Of a stretch of 64,000 nucleotides of DNA, positions 43,926 through 52,898 are shown piece after piece. How positions within the stretch are numbered: the first letter of the stretch is position 1; every line of letters starts with the position of its first letter. The notes beneath the pieces were generated by a model that worked only from the letters and a program-made list of their open reading frames with translations, was not told the origin of the DNA and did not search any database. The stretch lies in the NCBI GenBank assembly GCA_002839335.1, contig PGXU01000010.1, positions 22,700 to 86,699 of the forward strand. Direction: 5' to 3'. Position numbers and translations under genes: made by a program. This stretch comes from Spirochaetae bacterium HGW-Spirochaetae-4. GTDB taxonomy: Bacteria; Spirochaetota; Spirochaetia; Sphaerochaetales; Sphaerochaetaceae.

Positions 43926-45927
43926 CGGTCGGTTCCTCTTGTGGTTCATCGTCGAACGGGTCGATATCCTTGAACAGGGAAGGTTCGTCTCCTTCTTCCC
44001 CTTTCGGATCGGCTTCGTGTTTTATGCGTAGCGTCTGTGCCTCTTTCGTGGTCAAACGTACGCCGTTGGCTTTCACTCCCTTCACCAGGAAACGGGAGAA
44101 GTAGGTGCGGTCCTCCAGATTCTTGTATCCCTTGCCCTTCTTGAACACAATCGTAATCCTGGCATCATCGAGGGCCGAAAGGGTGAACAGCTTGTAATTG
44201 CCTTCGGGCAACAGCTCGTAGGTCCTGTTGAGAATGTACTGGGTTATCTTGCACCGCTTGATGAACAGGTATTTCAACGATTTTTCCTGATAGATGATCG
44301 TAAAGACGAGCTGTTCCAACACATCCTTCTCAGCCAATACGCAATAGCGCATACTCTTGCCCACAAACAGCTTCTCGGGTGCATCGGTGACAAAGTAGGT
44401 GCCTTCCTTCTGGACAATCAGGATCCGGTCGAATGGCGACACCAGGTATTGGTTCGTCCCGCTCTTCAGCCCATAGCCCAGATACCCGGAAGCGGCATCG
44501 TATTTCAGCATGAGGTCCCTGTTGGCCACCTCGCGTACATCGGTCTTCTTGAAGGATCCGATGACGGTCTTCCGTTGCCACATGGAGGGATTCGCCAGCT
44601 TCCTCACTTCCTCCAGATAGGTGAGCGCATATTCGACGATATGGGAAAGATGCCAATCGATCTGCTCGATCCGAGTGTTGATCTCATCGATCTCGGCATG
44701 GTTCTTCTCGATGTCGAACAGGCTGATACGTCGTATGGGGATCTTGAGCAGCCTGTCCACATCCTCGGTGGTCACTGGGCGGGCAAGTTGTTCGGCGAAG
44801 GGCTTGAAGCCGGAGATGACCGCCTTCTCGACTTCGTCCTGTGTCCGTTTCTGCTCGATACGTTTGTAGATGCGTTCCTCGACGAAAATCCGCTCCAACG
44901 TGCGGGCATGCAAACGATCCAGGAGGTGGCTCTTCTCCATCTCCAATTCGCGCCGCAGGACCTCCACGAGGAATTTCGCGTGGTAATGGATCATTTCGGA
45001 AACCGGCATGATCCGCGGAACACCTTCGCAAATGACCAGGGGATTGACCGAGATGGATTGTTCGCAGGCAGTAAAGCCATACAGGGCATCGACCACGTCG
45101 TCGGAATAGGTGTTCCGGGCAAGCACCACTTCTATGTTGACCTTGTCGGTAGTGAAATCGTTGATGCTGGCTATCTTGAGTTTCCCCTTCTTCGCAGCAT
45201 CCTCGACCGACTTGATCATCTTCTCCGTCGTGACACCGAAGGGCAATTCCTCGATTACGATCCGCTTCGGATCCTTGGTGTTCAATTTCGCACGCACGAG
45301 GATTTTCCCGGTCCCTTCGGCATACGAGGAGACATCCATGAATCCACCGGTAATGAAATCGGGATACAATTCGAAGCTCTCTCCATTGAGGACGGCTTTC
45401 ACCGCATCTATGACTTCCATGAGATTATGGGGGAGGATGCGTGTGGACATGCCTACCGCGATACCTTCGGCTCCCTGGATCAGCACAATCGGCAATTTGG
45501 CGGGGAAGGACAAGGGCTCCTTGTTCCTACCATCGTAGGAATCGACGAATTCCGTCAACTCGGGATTGTAGAGGACCTTCTTGGCAAAGGGGAGGACACG
45601 GCATTCGATGTATCGGGGAGCTGCGGCCGAGTCGCCCGTCATGATATTTCCGAAGTTACCCTGACGGTCTATGAACAGCTCCATATTCGCAAGGTTCACC
45701 AAGGCATCACCTATGGAGGCATCGCCATGCGGATGGTACTTCATGCAATGGCCGACAACGTTGGCGACCTTGTGGAACTTGCCGTCATCCATTTCGAACA
45801 ACGAATGCATGATCCGCCGCTGGACGGGCTTCAGTCCATCGATGATATCGGGAATCGCGCGATCCTTGATCACATAGGAGGCGTATTCGAGGAAATTTTC
45901 TTTAAAAACCGTTTCAGCGTGTGCCAT
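43918..45927 (-). CDS. parC: DNA topoisomerase IV subunit A-like protein
   Basis: 669 residues, shorter than typical GyrA or ParC (740-870). DNA-cleavage features are KDRAIPDIIDGLKPVQRRIMHSLFEM, YHPHGDASIGDALV and the catalytic Tyr106 in SAAAPRYIECR. The C-terminal beta-pinwheel looks reduced, and the end is acidic (EPSLFKDIDPFDDEPQEEPTDA). With ParE it should decatenate or relax DNA. Its ATG overlaps the parE stop by 1 bp (TAATG). I prefer topo IV over gyrase because of the reduced C-terminal domain. Confidence 0.85.
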   Translation of the reverse strand: MAHAETVFKENFLEYASYVIKDRAIPDIIDGLKPVQRRIMHSLFEMDDGKFHKVANVVGHCMKYHPHGDASIGDALVNLANMELFIDRQGNFGNIMTGDSAAAPRYIECRVLPFAKKVLYNPELTEFVDSYDGRNKEPLSFPAKLPIVLIQGAEGIAVGMSTRILPHNLMEVIDAVKAVLNGESFELYPDFITGGFMDVSSYAEGTGKILVRAKLNTKDPKRIVIEELPFGVTTEKMIKSVEDAAKKGKLKIASINDFTTDKVNIEVVLARNTYSDDVVDALYGFTACEQSISVNPLVICEGVPRIMPVSEMIHYHAKFLVEVLRRELEMEKSHLLDRLHARTLERIFVEERIYKRIEQKRTQDEVEKAVISGFKPFAEQLARPVTTEDVDRLLKIPIRRISLFDIEKNHAEIDEINTRIEQIDWHLSHIVEYALTYLEEVRKLANPSMWQRKTVIGSFKKTDVREVANRDLMLKYDAASGYLGYGLKSGTNQYLVSPFDRILIVQKEGTYFVTDAPEKLFVGKSMRYCVLAEKDVLEQLVFTIIYQEKSLKYLFIKRCKITQYILNRTYELLPEGNYKLFTLSALDDARITIVFKKGKGYKNLEDRTYFSRFLVKGVKANGVRLTTKEAQTLRIKHEADPKGEEGDEPSLFKDIDPFDDEPQEEPTDA

Positions 45928-47744
45928 TAGATGAGATTCTCCATGATGAATTCACGTCGATCGGGAGTATTGTCGCCCATATAGAATTTCATCGTCAGAT
46001 GCATTTCCCGGGAAGAGGCTATGGAGACGGGAATCAGCCGCATCTCCTCGCCGATGAACTGGCGGAACTCGGAGGGGTTGATTTCCCCCAAACCTTTGAA
46101 TCGGGTGATTTCGGCTCCACGTATCCGCGCGACCGCCTCATCCCGTTGCGATTCATTGTAACAGTATACCGTTTCCTGTTTGTTGCGGACCCGGAACAAC
46201 GGTGTCTCAAGAATGAACAACCGTCCGGCAAGGACCAGATCCTCGAAATAGGTAAGGAAATAGGTCATGAGCAGATTCCTGATATGGAAGCCGTCGGTAT
46301 CGGCGTCGGTCGCTATGATCACCCGGCCATAACGCAATCCGTCTATACCGTTTTCCATTCCCAGGGCAATCATGAGATTGTACAGCTCTTCGTTCTTGTA
46401 GATTTCGGTCCGCTTCTTATCGAATACGTTCAATACCTTGCCCCGCAGGCTGAAGATCGCCTGGGTATAGACGTCGCGGACACCCACCATGGACCCGGAA
46501 GCCGAATCACCCTCGGTGAGGAAGATCATGGTCTTCTCGCCCTTCTCTCCGTTTTGGTTGAGATGGTATTTGCAGTCCTTGAGTTTCGGAATATTTATGG
46601 AGACTTTCTTCGCCGCATCCCGCGCTGCGCCTTTCACCGCAGCCAGTTCCTTGCGCAACCGCTCGTTGCTGGCAATCTTATCCGAGAGCTTGTTGGCATC
46701 GTCCGGATGCTTCATGAGAAAATCGACAATGGCTTCACGAACCTCCAGGGTAATCCAGGTGCGGACCTCGGTGTTGCCCAACTTGTTCTTGGTCTGGCTC
46801 TCGAAGACCGGATCCTGCAGCTTGATGGAGATCGCTCCGGTCAATCCGTCGCGGACATCGGGTGCGGTATAGGCTTTCTTGTAGTATTCGTTGATGCCTT
46901 TCAGAATCCCTTCCTTGAACGCCCAAAGGTGGGTTCCTCCGTCGCTGGTATGCTGACCGTTCACGTAGGAGAAATAATTCTCGCCGTAGTTCTGGGTATG
47001 GGTAAAGGCGAATTCGAGCCGGTCTCCCTGGTGGTGGATCGTCGTATACATCCCCTCCACCCCCACCTGCTTGTCGAGCAGGTCGAGCAATCCATGCTTG
47101 CTGGCGAATATCTTCTTGTTGTAATCGATCGAGAGCCCGGTGTTCAGGTACGCATAGTTCCAAATCCGTTCCTCGATAAACTCATCCCGGTACTGGTAAT
47201 CCCCGAAAATCGCAGGATCGTGGTCGGGGATGAACTCTATCAACGTTCCGTTCGGTTCCTCGGACTTTCCTTTCTTCTGGGTGGCGAATTCACCCTTTGC
47301 GAAGGTTGCTTCGAAAAATGCCCCATCGCGGTAGGAGACGACCCTGAAATGGGAAGACAGCGCGTTGACAGCCTTGGTTCCCACACCGTTTAGACCGACG
47401 GAGAACTGGAAGACTTCGTTGTTGAACTTGCCGCCCGTATTGATGATGGAAACGCAGTCTATGACCTTCCCCAACGGTATGCCCCGGCCGAAGTCGCGGA
47501 CGGATACCTTGTCTCCCTCCACCCGGATAGTGATCCTGGCACCGTAGTCCATGATGAATTCGTCGACACTGTTGTCGATCACTTCCTTCAACAGGACATA
47601 GATGCCGTCCTCGAAATGGGAACCGTCACCGAGACGCCCGATATACATGCCGGGACGCAAACGTATATGTTCAAGAGCACTCAATGTCTGTATCTTGCTC
47701 TCATCGTAGGCTGCTGGACCTGCTGCGGATTTCTTCTTTGCCAT
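45927..47744 (-). CDS. parE: DNA topoisomerase IV subunit B-like protein
   Basis: 605 residues. The GHKL ATPase shows KEVIDNSVDEF, VRDFGRGIPLGK and GLNGVGTKAVNALS. The TOPRIM region has LTEGDSASGSMVG and ATDADTDGFHIRNLL, followed by KGLGEINPSEF. SASGS in place of the common SAGGS is a variant of this subgroup. It supplies ATP-driven strand passage for the parC product. There is no ribosome site; the -10 box lies 8 nt before the ATG. The parE-parC-rluA run is a tightly overlapping operon. Confidence 0.9.
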   Translation of the reverse strand: MAKKKSAAGPAAYDESKIQTLSALEHIRLRPGMYIGRLGDGSHFEDGIYVLLKEVIDNSVDEFIMDYGARITIRVEGDKVSVRDFGRGIPLGKVIDCVSIINTGGKFNNEVFQFSVGLNGVGTKAVNALSSHFRVVSYRDGAFFEATFAKGEFATQKKGKSEEPNGTLIEFIPDHDPAIFGDYQYRDEFIEERIWNYAYLNTGLSIDYNKKIFASKHGLLDLLDKQVGVEGMYTTIHHQGDRLEFAFTHTQNYGENYFSYVNGQHTSDGGTHLWAFKEGILKGINEYYKKAYTAPDVRDGLTGAISIKLQDPVFESQTKNKLGNTEVRTWITLEVREAIVDFLMKHPDDANKLSDKIASNERLRKELAAVKGAARDAAKKVSINIPKLKDCKYHLNQNGEKGEKTMIFLTEGDSASGSMVGVRDVYTQAIFSLRGKVLNVFDKKRTEIYKNEELYNLMIALGMENGIDGLRYGRVIIATDADTDGFHIRNLLMTYFLTYFEDLVLAGRLFILETPLFRVRNKQETVYCYNESQRDEAVARIRGAEITRFKGLGEINPSEFRQFIGEEMRLIPVSIASSREMHLTMKFYMGDNTPDRREFIMENLI

Positions 47745-47752
47745 GGGTACTC

Positions 47753-47781
47753 AGTATATACGCTTTACCGGTAATTGGAAA
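47753..47781 (-). promoter_or_regulatory. parE promoter (near-leaderless)
   Basis: TTTCCA (47776-47781), 17 bp, TATACT (47753-47758), then 8 nt to the ATG at 47744. The predicted leader is zero to two bases. Confidence 0.5.
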
Positions 47782-47802
47782 GTATCCTCCGGTCCCGGCC
47801 AG

Positions 47803-48501
47803 TTAGCGGGACTGGTAATCGTGTGAGGATATCCACGTCTCCGTATGCGCATGGACACACGCGACCGCTTGCTGTGAATCCCTTTGCATGATCGCGTTGT
47901 GCAGGTTCCTATGGGCTTCATAGACTCCCGAGTGGATGGGATTGATCGTCGGGGCGAACAGTTCGATCACAAAATTATAGATGTTCTCGACAATGGGATT
48001 ATGGGAATATTTGCCAAGCAGTCGGTGGTACCGGATATCATATTTGCTTGCCTTCTCGGGAGAAACCGAATCTTTCCCGAGCTCCTCAAGAAAATCGGCC
48101 ATGGCCATGTCCAATTGATGCAAGTCGTCCTTGTCGGCATTTTCGATTACCAACCGGACAATGCCCTCCTCCAACAGTTCACGAACCTGGGTCAGCGACC
48201 GGTAGTCCCGCTCCTGGACGAGTATCTGGAAAAGATGGGCATCGAACAGCCGTTTGTTCGATGCGGTGGCGATAAAGGTTCCGGCTCCCCGCCTGATCTC
48301 CAGGACTCCATAGGCGCACAGCACCTTCACCGCCTCACGGACCGAGCCCCGCCCGACTTGCAGGCTTTCGGCGAGGACGGTCTCACTGGGGATCATGTCG
48401 CCTGGCTGCAATTTCCGTTCAATCAGCAGTTCCTTTATCTTCTCGACAACGATTTCCACTGCAGAAGGTCGCCGTCCGTTTACTGCAAACATGTCTTCCA
48501 T
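47803..48501 (-). CDS. GntR/FadR family transcriptional regulator
   Basis: 232 residues. The N-terminal winged helix (VEKIKELLIERKLQPGDMIPSETVLAESLQVGRGSVREAVKVL, then GVLEIRRGAGTFIA) is a classic GntR domain. The C-terminal all-helical FCD domain has YDIRYHRLLGKYSHNPIVENIY and a final HAHTETW, with Asp and His residues that usually hold a metal and bind an acidic effector. It closes the catabolic cluster downstream of the cupin gene and is its likely regulator, responding to the substrate or an intermediate. A direct repeat upstream may be its operator. Confidence 0.88.
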   Translation of the reverse strand: MEDMFAVNGRRPSAVEIVVEKIKELLIERKLQPGDMIPSETVLAESLQVGRGSVREAVKVLCAYGVLEIRRGAGTFIATASNKRLFDAHLFQILVQERDYRSLTQVRELLEEGIVRLVIENADKDDLHQLDMAMADFLEELGKDSVSPEKASKYDIRYHRLLGKYSHNPIVENIYNFVIELFAPTINPIHSGVYEAHRNLHNAIMQRDSQQAVACVHAHTETWISSHDYQSR

Positions 48502-48531
48502 CGACCAGACACTCCAATGTTTAGGGATTCG

Positions 48532-48549
48532 GATACCGTATGATACCGT
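48532..48549. promoter_or_regulatory. Direct repeat upstream of the GntR gene
   Basis: GATACCGT-AT-GATACCGT, with an embedded GTAT-G-ATAC palindrome, lies about 30 bp before the regulator ATG. It is a candidate GntR operator. Confidence 0.45.
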
Positions 48550-48584
48550 GGCAACCTATTTGTTGCAATGTTTAAGGCACCTCT

Positions 48585-48932
48585 TCAATCCTTATAATCA
48601 TCCCGGGCGGGTGTAAAGCATTCCAACAATTCGGTATCCTCCAACACCACCGACCCGTGGGGATCGTTGGAGGCGAAGTAGTAGGCGTCTCCTGCCGTGA
48701 GTTCCAGGATTTCTCCGTTTCCCTTGATGAACTTTATCCTGCCCTTCATGACAATCCCATTTTGTGACTGGACATGTGTATGCATCTCCAATATGGCGTC
48801 CTTTTCCAGGTAGAACCAGCACATCATGGTGTCCGCATCGTAGGTGAGCGTCACCCGGTCGATTCCCGGAGCCCGCTGTACGCGTGGATCCGTGGAGAGA
48901 CTGCCCCTGTGTTTTCGTAATGGTGCCATCAT
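48585..48932 (-). CDS. Small cupin-domain protein
   Basis: 115 residues, a single cupin barrel. MHTHVQSQNGIVMKGRIKF holds the first motif (His-x-His and downstream Gly), and AGDAYYFASNDPHGSVV the second, with its His. Such proteins bind a metal and act as sugar isomerases, epimerases or sensors. The ATG pair at 48932 has AAGGAG 7 nt upstream and overlaps the transaldolase-like stop by 4 bp. Its place in the cluster suggests an isomerase or binding role on a pathway intermediate; this is inference. Confidence 0.75.
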   Translation of the reverse strand: MMAPLRKHRGSLSTDPRVQRAPGIDRVTLTYDADTMMCWFYLEKDAILEMHTHVQSQNGIVMKGRIKFIKGNGEILELTAGDAYYFASNDPHGSVVLEDTELLECFTPARDDYKD

Positions 48933-49981
48933 CGGTTTCTCCTTCTCTGTGCGATATAGTCGAGCAGCAGTGTCCACCCCTTCATGAAGGACGTACGGAA
49001 CAGTTCCACCCCGCCAAAATCGAAATACTCGTCGGGTTGCATCCCATCGGCGGCATATGCCCGTCGGAAATCGGGAAGCTTCGCCAGCAATTCATCGACT
49101 ATCCGGGAATCGGGCATCGCATCGATCCGCGCAACCGCAGGAAGATCCTTTTCAATCAACGTATCGGCCGAACCTTCCCAGTTGATGGTGATATGGAGGT
49201 CTCCACCGACCAATTCGGTGAAATCCTCGAGTTTCCGGGCACCTCCCCCGATCATGATTCCCGGATACCGCCGCTCCTTCATCAACGCATATTGTTTCTT
49301 GGCAACCGCCAGACCTGCCCACTTCACCGCATCATCGGAAATCACCAAGCCTTGCGTCTTGACCACACGCTTGAAGTGGTCGTCGAGGATTCCGGTGATA
49401 TGGGTCACATAGAAGGGAGGAGTCTTTCCACTTGTGGTGGACGCCCGGTTGTATGCCTCGCAAATCGAGACAGCTTGGGAAATACCCATCACTTCCGTGG
49501 CCATGGTAGGAATATCCAAGGTTACCAGACTGGCGATCGCTTCGATACCGGGTTCGGTGACAGGAATCTTCACGGTAATATTCGGACCGATCTTCCTATT
49601 CTCCAGACCTTCATCGATGATACTCTTGGCGTCTTCCTCGGCGAACGGATCCCCTTGGATGGTGACGAACCCTGTCCGCCCTTCCGAGGCTTCGTACATG
49701 GGCATGAACAGATCGCTCAAGCGCGAGACCATGATCCGTTGCACCAAGGAGGCCAACTGGGAATCGTCCGCCACATGCGGTACCAGCATGTCCACCGTGC
49801 GTTGCACGTCGGCATGATCGTCAGGAGAAGATAAGAGTTTCGATACATAGCTCGGGTTTGTGGTACACCCCACCGCACCGGCTGCGATAGCGGCTTTCGC
49901 CTGTTCGATCGTTGGGTTGTTGATCCAGAACCGTGTCGGCGTCTGTTCGTTTATCCGATGGAAATATCCTGGTTTGTTCAT
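48929..49981 (-). CDS. Transaldolase-like protein
   Basis: 350 residues. RFWINNPTIEQAKAAIAAGAVGCTTNPSYV matches the transaldolase opening. The lysine in PNITVKIPVTEPGIEAI is the expected Schiff-base residue, and the C-terminal half (YPGIMIGGGARKLEDFTELVGGDLHITINW) completes the barrel. It is divergent from housekeeping TalA/TalB. It probably transfers or releases a three-carbon dihydroxyacetone unit. I chose ATG 49981 with AGGAG 8 nt upstream; the ORF-track start is a read-through into the TRAP gene. It lies between the TRAP permease and the cupin gene. Confidence 0.78.
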   Translation of the reverse strand: MNKPGYFHRINEQTPTRFWINNPTIEQAKAAIAAGAVGCTTNPSYVSKLLSSPDDHADVQRTVDMLVPHVADDSQLASLVQRIMVSRLSDLFMPMYEASEGRTGFVTIQGDPFAEEDAKSIIDEGLENRKIGPNITVKIPVTEPGIEAIASLVTLDIPTMATEVMGISQAVSICEAYNRASTTSGKTPPFYVTHITGILDDHFKRVVKTQGLVISDDAVKWAGLAVAKKQYALMKERRYPGIMIGGGARKLEDFTELVGGDLHITINWEGSADTLIEKDLPAVARIDAMPDSRIVDELLAKLPDFRRAYAADGMQPDEYFDFGGVELFRTSFMKGWTLLLDYIAQRRRNR

Positions 49982-49995
49982 TGAATCGCTCCTGT

Positions 49996-51279
49996 TCAGT
50001 TGTTGAATAATAGATTCGGCAACCACAAGGAAACTTGTGGGATATAGGTGAGGATCACCAGTGAAATCGCCAAGGTGACCAGATAGGGCGTGACAGCCCG
50101 AAAGATCTTGCCGACCGGCAGTTTGACGATCGGACTGAGCATATAGACGCTCATGCCAACAGGTGGTGTAATCATACCGATCATGAGGTTGAATACCATG
50201 ACGACCCCGAAATGGACCGGGTCGACTCCCGCGGCCATCAACGGCGGCAACAGGATGGGAGTGAGGACCATGAGCGCCGCGGTCGTTTCCAGGAACATAC
50301 CCGCAATCAACAGTACGATATTCGCCAGCAAGAGCAGGACCGCCGGATTCTCGGTAATATTGAGCAACAGGGCGGAAACTTGCTGTGGCAATTGCTCCAC
50401 GGTCAGGGTCCACGCGAAGATCGCCGCGGAGGCTACAATAAACAGTACGCTTGCGGTGGAACGCAAGGTTTCCCGGCAGACCTTCAGAAATTCCTTCCAG
50501 GAAAGTTCCTTGTAGATGGCGCTGAGGATCAGCGCATAGGTCACAGTGATCGCAGCAACTTCCGTCGGTGAGAAATAGCCGCTGAGCATACCGCCCATGA
50601 GCATGACCGGCATCAACATCGAAGGCAATCCCCGCCTGATGGTATGCAGCACTTCCTTGCGGGAAAACTTTCCTTCGACACCACGGGGATAATTCCGCTT
50701 ATGCGCGAAATAGCTCACCTGCATCATCAACAACGCGACTATGACCAGTGCGGGAAAGACGCCAGCCATAAGCAGTCGCATCGATGACGTCTCGGCGGCC
50801 GCACCATAGATGATCAGCGGAATGCTGGGAGGAAAGATCGGCCCGACCACAGCGGAAGCAGCGGTTATCGCGGCCGAGGCATCCTTCGGGTAGTTCTGTT
50901 CGGTCATGGCATCGATTTCGATATTGCCGAGACCGCCCACATCTGCCAATGCCGCGCCGGAAATGCCGGCGAAAATGAGACTGGCCACGATATTCACCTG
51001 GGCAAGACCACCCTTGAGGCGTCCCACCAGCAGTTTGGCGAATTCGAACAGCCGTGAGGTGATACCGGAGTTGTTCATCAATCCGGCGGCCAGGATGAAC
51101 AAGGGAACGGCAAGCAGCGGAAAGGAATTCAACGATGCGACCATCCGCTGGATCATCACACTGATCGGAATACCCTGGACAAGCAGGTAGATCGCAGCGG
51201 GAACTCCCATGCTGACGGCAATGGGAAGCCCGGTTGCTATCAACACGAGAAACAGGAGGATAATCATTCCACCACTCAT
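49996..51279 (-). CDS. dctM: TRAP transporter large membrane subunit
   Basis: 427 residues with many hydrophobic segments. PLFILAAGLMNNSGITSRLFEFA, IVASLIFAGISGAALADVGGLGNIEI and the second-half MITPPVGMSVYML are characteristic of DctM. It forms the sodium-coupled channel for the solute delivered by DctP. ATG 51279 overlaps the dctQ stop by 4 bp with AAGGAG upstream. It lies 15 bp before the transaldolase-like gene. Confidence 0.93.
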   Translation of the reverse strand: MSGGMIILLFLVLIATGLPIAVSMGVPAAIYLLVQGIPISVMIQRMVASLNSFPLLAVPLFILAAGLMNNSGITSRLFEFAKLLVGRLKGGLAQVNIVASLIFAGISGAALADVGGLGNIEIDAMTEQNYPKDASAAITAASAVVGPIFPPSIPLIIYGAAAETSSMRLLMAGVFPALVIVALLMMQVSYFAHKRNYPRGVEGKFSRKEVLHTIRRGLPSMLMPVMLMGGMLSGYFSPTEVAAITVTYALILSAIYKELSWKEFLKVCRETLRSTASVLFIVASAAIFAWTLTVEQLPQQVSALLLNITENPAVLLLLANIVLLIAGMFLETTAALMVLTPILLPPLMAAGVDPVHFGVVMVFNLMIGMITPPVGMSVYMLSPIVKLPVGKIFRAVTPYLVTLAISLVILTYIPQVSLWLPNLLFNN

Positions 51280-51755
51280 GACAATTCTCCTTTCCGACCT
51301 TTGAAGACATCGAATGTGTGTACGGCTGCTCCAATCGACATGAAGACCAACCCGATCACAATAGGGATGTAGAAGAGGATGTTGGGCATGCGTATGGCCG
51401 GAGTACGGACACTCCAGTTGCGTGTCATGACCTGATTGACCGCAATGAGCAGGAATACGGCGAGTCCTATGCAAAGCAGTTCTATGCATATCTCCAATAC
51501 CGGCCGGATGCGTTTTGGGACCCGCGCGGAGAGGATGTCGACAATGATATGCTGCTTGTCGATCGTCAAGACCGGAACCATGAGGAACACCAGGGAGACC
51601 AGGCAAAACCGGGCCAGCTCCTCGAGCACGACCGATCCGCTGGAGAAGAAGTTCCTCATGATGATTTGAACCAGCACGCAAGCGAACAACGCCAGAAGGA
51701 ATACTATTGAACTGCTTTCAAGGACTTTGCTGGTCTTCTGCATGAATTTGTGCAT
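51276..51755 (-). CDS. dctQ: TRAP transporter small membrane subunit
   Basis: 159 residues with four membrane segments (SSSIVFLLALFACVLVQIIMR, LARFCLVSLVFLMVPVLTID and two more). The loop EELARFCLV-xxx-KQHIIVDIL is typical of DctQ. ATG 51755 follows GGGAGACGG. The longer ORF-track start lies in the hairpin after dctP. It pairs with dctM. Confidence 0.9.
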   Translation of the reverse strand: MHKFMQKTSKVLESSSIVFLLALFACVLVQIIMRNFFSSGSVVLEELARFCLVSLVFLMVPVLTIDKQHIIVDILSARVPKRIRPVLEICIELLCIGLAVFLLIAVNQVMTRNWSVRTPAIRMPNILFYIPIVIGLVFMSIGAAVHTFDVFKGRKGELS

Positions 51756-51785
51756 ATGATCCGTCTCCCTTTCGTATAGACAGCA

Positions 51786-51810
51786 CGTGACCGGAGTAGC
51801 TCCGGTCACG
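51786..51810 (-). terminator. Intercistronic hairpin between dctP and dctQ
   Basis: A perfect 11-bp stem, CGTGACCGGAG (51786-51796) and CTCCGGTCACG (51800-51810), has a 3-nt loop and sits 24 bp after the dctP stop. There is no T-tract, so it probably stabilises dctP mRNA or attenuates dctQM, not a full stop. Confidence 0.65.
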
Positions 51811-51833
51811 TATGGTAGCATGAATCGGTGCGA

Positions 51834-52853
51834 TTATTTGATAGCTCTGATCTGTTCGTAGTAGGCGCCCCATTTGGCTCCGAACCGCTGTTCCACGACC
51901 TTGTTGACCGAAGCCCTGAATTCATCGACTTTCAAGCCCTGTTCGGGTCCGATGATCGTCATGCCCTTGTCAGCGAGAATCTGGAGGTCGGAGGCTTCGC
52001 TGTCCTGGACATAATTGGATGCCCAGTCGCGTGTTTCCTTGGCCACTTTGGTGAAGACCTGCTTGTGCTCATCCGAAAGTTTCTGCCATACGGATTCGTT
52101 GATGACAACAGGCTCCGACCCCATGATGTGGTGGGTAAGCATCAGGAACTTCTGCACATCGTACAGCTTGTTCGAAACCAGCACGCTGACCGGATTCTCC
52201 TGCCCGTTCGCGACACCGGTCGAGAGGGCTACGGGAACTTCGGCCCAGTCCACGGGGACTGCGACTGCTCCCATTCCTTCCACTGCCGCCATATAGATGG
52301 CCGAAGGGATTGCCCTGATCTTCTTTCCGGAAAGATCCTTGGGAGCATAGACTGCGGAGTTGGCGGTCAAATCACGTGTGCCGAAATAGAAGGAGTAGAG
52401 TACGCGGACATTGCGTGAATCGATCAACTTCTGGTTCAGTTCCTTCAAGACCGGGGAGGTCTCGGGATCTGTTGCCTTCAAGAGGTGGTCGACATCCCGA
52501 TAGAGGTAGGGGGTATCGAACAGTCCAAGATCCTCGAGCAGGGGTTGCAGACCGCCATAGGTGTTATGGTGGAGAGCGACACTCCCTTGGGATACCATTT
52601 CAGCCATCTCCGTTATCGTACCGAGCTGGGAGCCCGGGTAGACTTCGATCTTGATCGCACCACCGGTCTCTTCGGCGATCCGATCGGCGAAGTACTGGGC
52701 TTGCAATCCATTCGGACTGTTGGCGACGTTCATATGCGCATAACGCATCACCAGCGGTTTTTCGGGGGTGGGACCCGATTCTGTCTGGCCAGCGGCGAAT
52801 AGCATCGAACCGACCATGAGCAGAGCCAATACAAGTGTCATTCCTTTTTTCAT
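51834..52853 (-). CDS. dctP: TRAP transporter substrate-binding protein
   Basis: 339 residues. A signal peptide ends in GSMLFAAGQTES, a leader style I associate with this spirochaete group. The DctP fold shows YPGSQLGTITEMAEMVSQGSVA, the substrate clamp LTANSAVYAPKDLSGKKIRAIPS and GVANGQENP. The Arg in KKIRA is at the position that usually binds the ligand carboxylate (or sulfonate), so the solute is probably acidic. AAGGAG precedes the ATG. It delivers solute to DctQM in the membrane. Confidence 0.92.
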   Translation of the reverse strand: MKKGMTLVLALLMVGSMLFAAGQTESGPTPEKPLVMRYAHMNVANSPNGLQAQYFADRIAEETGGAIKIEVYPGSQLGTITEMAEMVSQGSVALHHNTYGGLQPLLEDLGLFDTPYLYRDVDHLLKATDPETSPVLKELNQKLIDSRNVRVLYSFYFGTRDLTANSAVYAPKDLSGKKIRAIPSAIYMAAVEGMGAVAVPVDWAEVPVALSTGVANGQENPVSVLVSNKLYDVQKFLMLTHHIMGSEPVVINESVWQKLSDEHKQVFTKVAKETRDWASNYVQDSEASDLQILADKGMTIIGPEQGLKVDEFRASVNKVVEQRFGAKWGAYYEQIRAIK

Positions 52854-52898
52854 GACGAACTCCTTTTTTGTGTTATCTATACCGACCGATTGTCGGAT

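Noticed and set aside
49982-50413. N-terminal extension of the transaldolase-like frame
   Set aside because: Overlaps the dctM coding region completely; the ribosome site supports ATG 49981.
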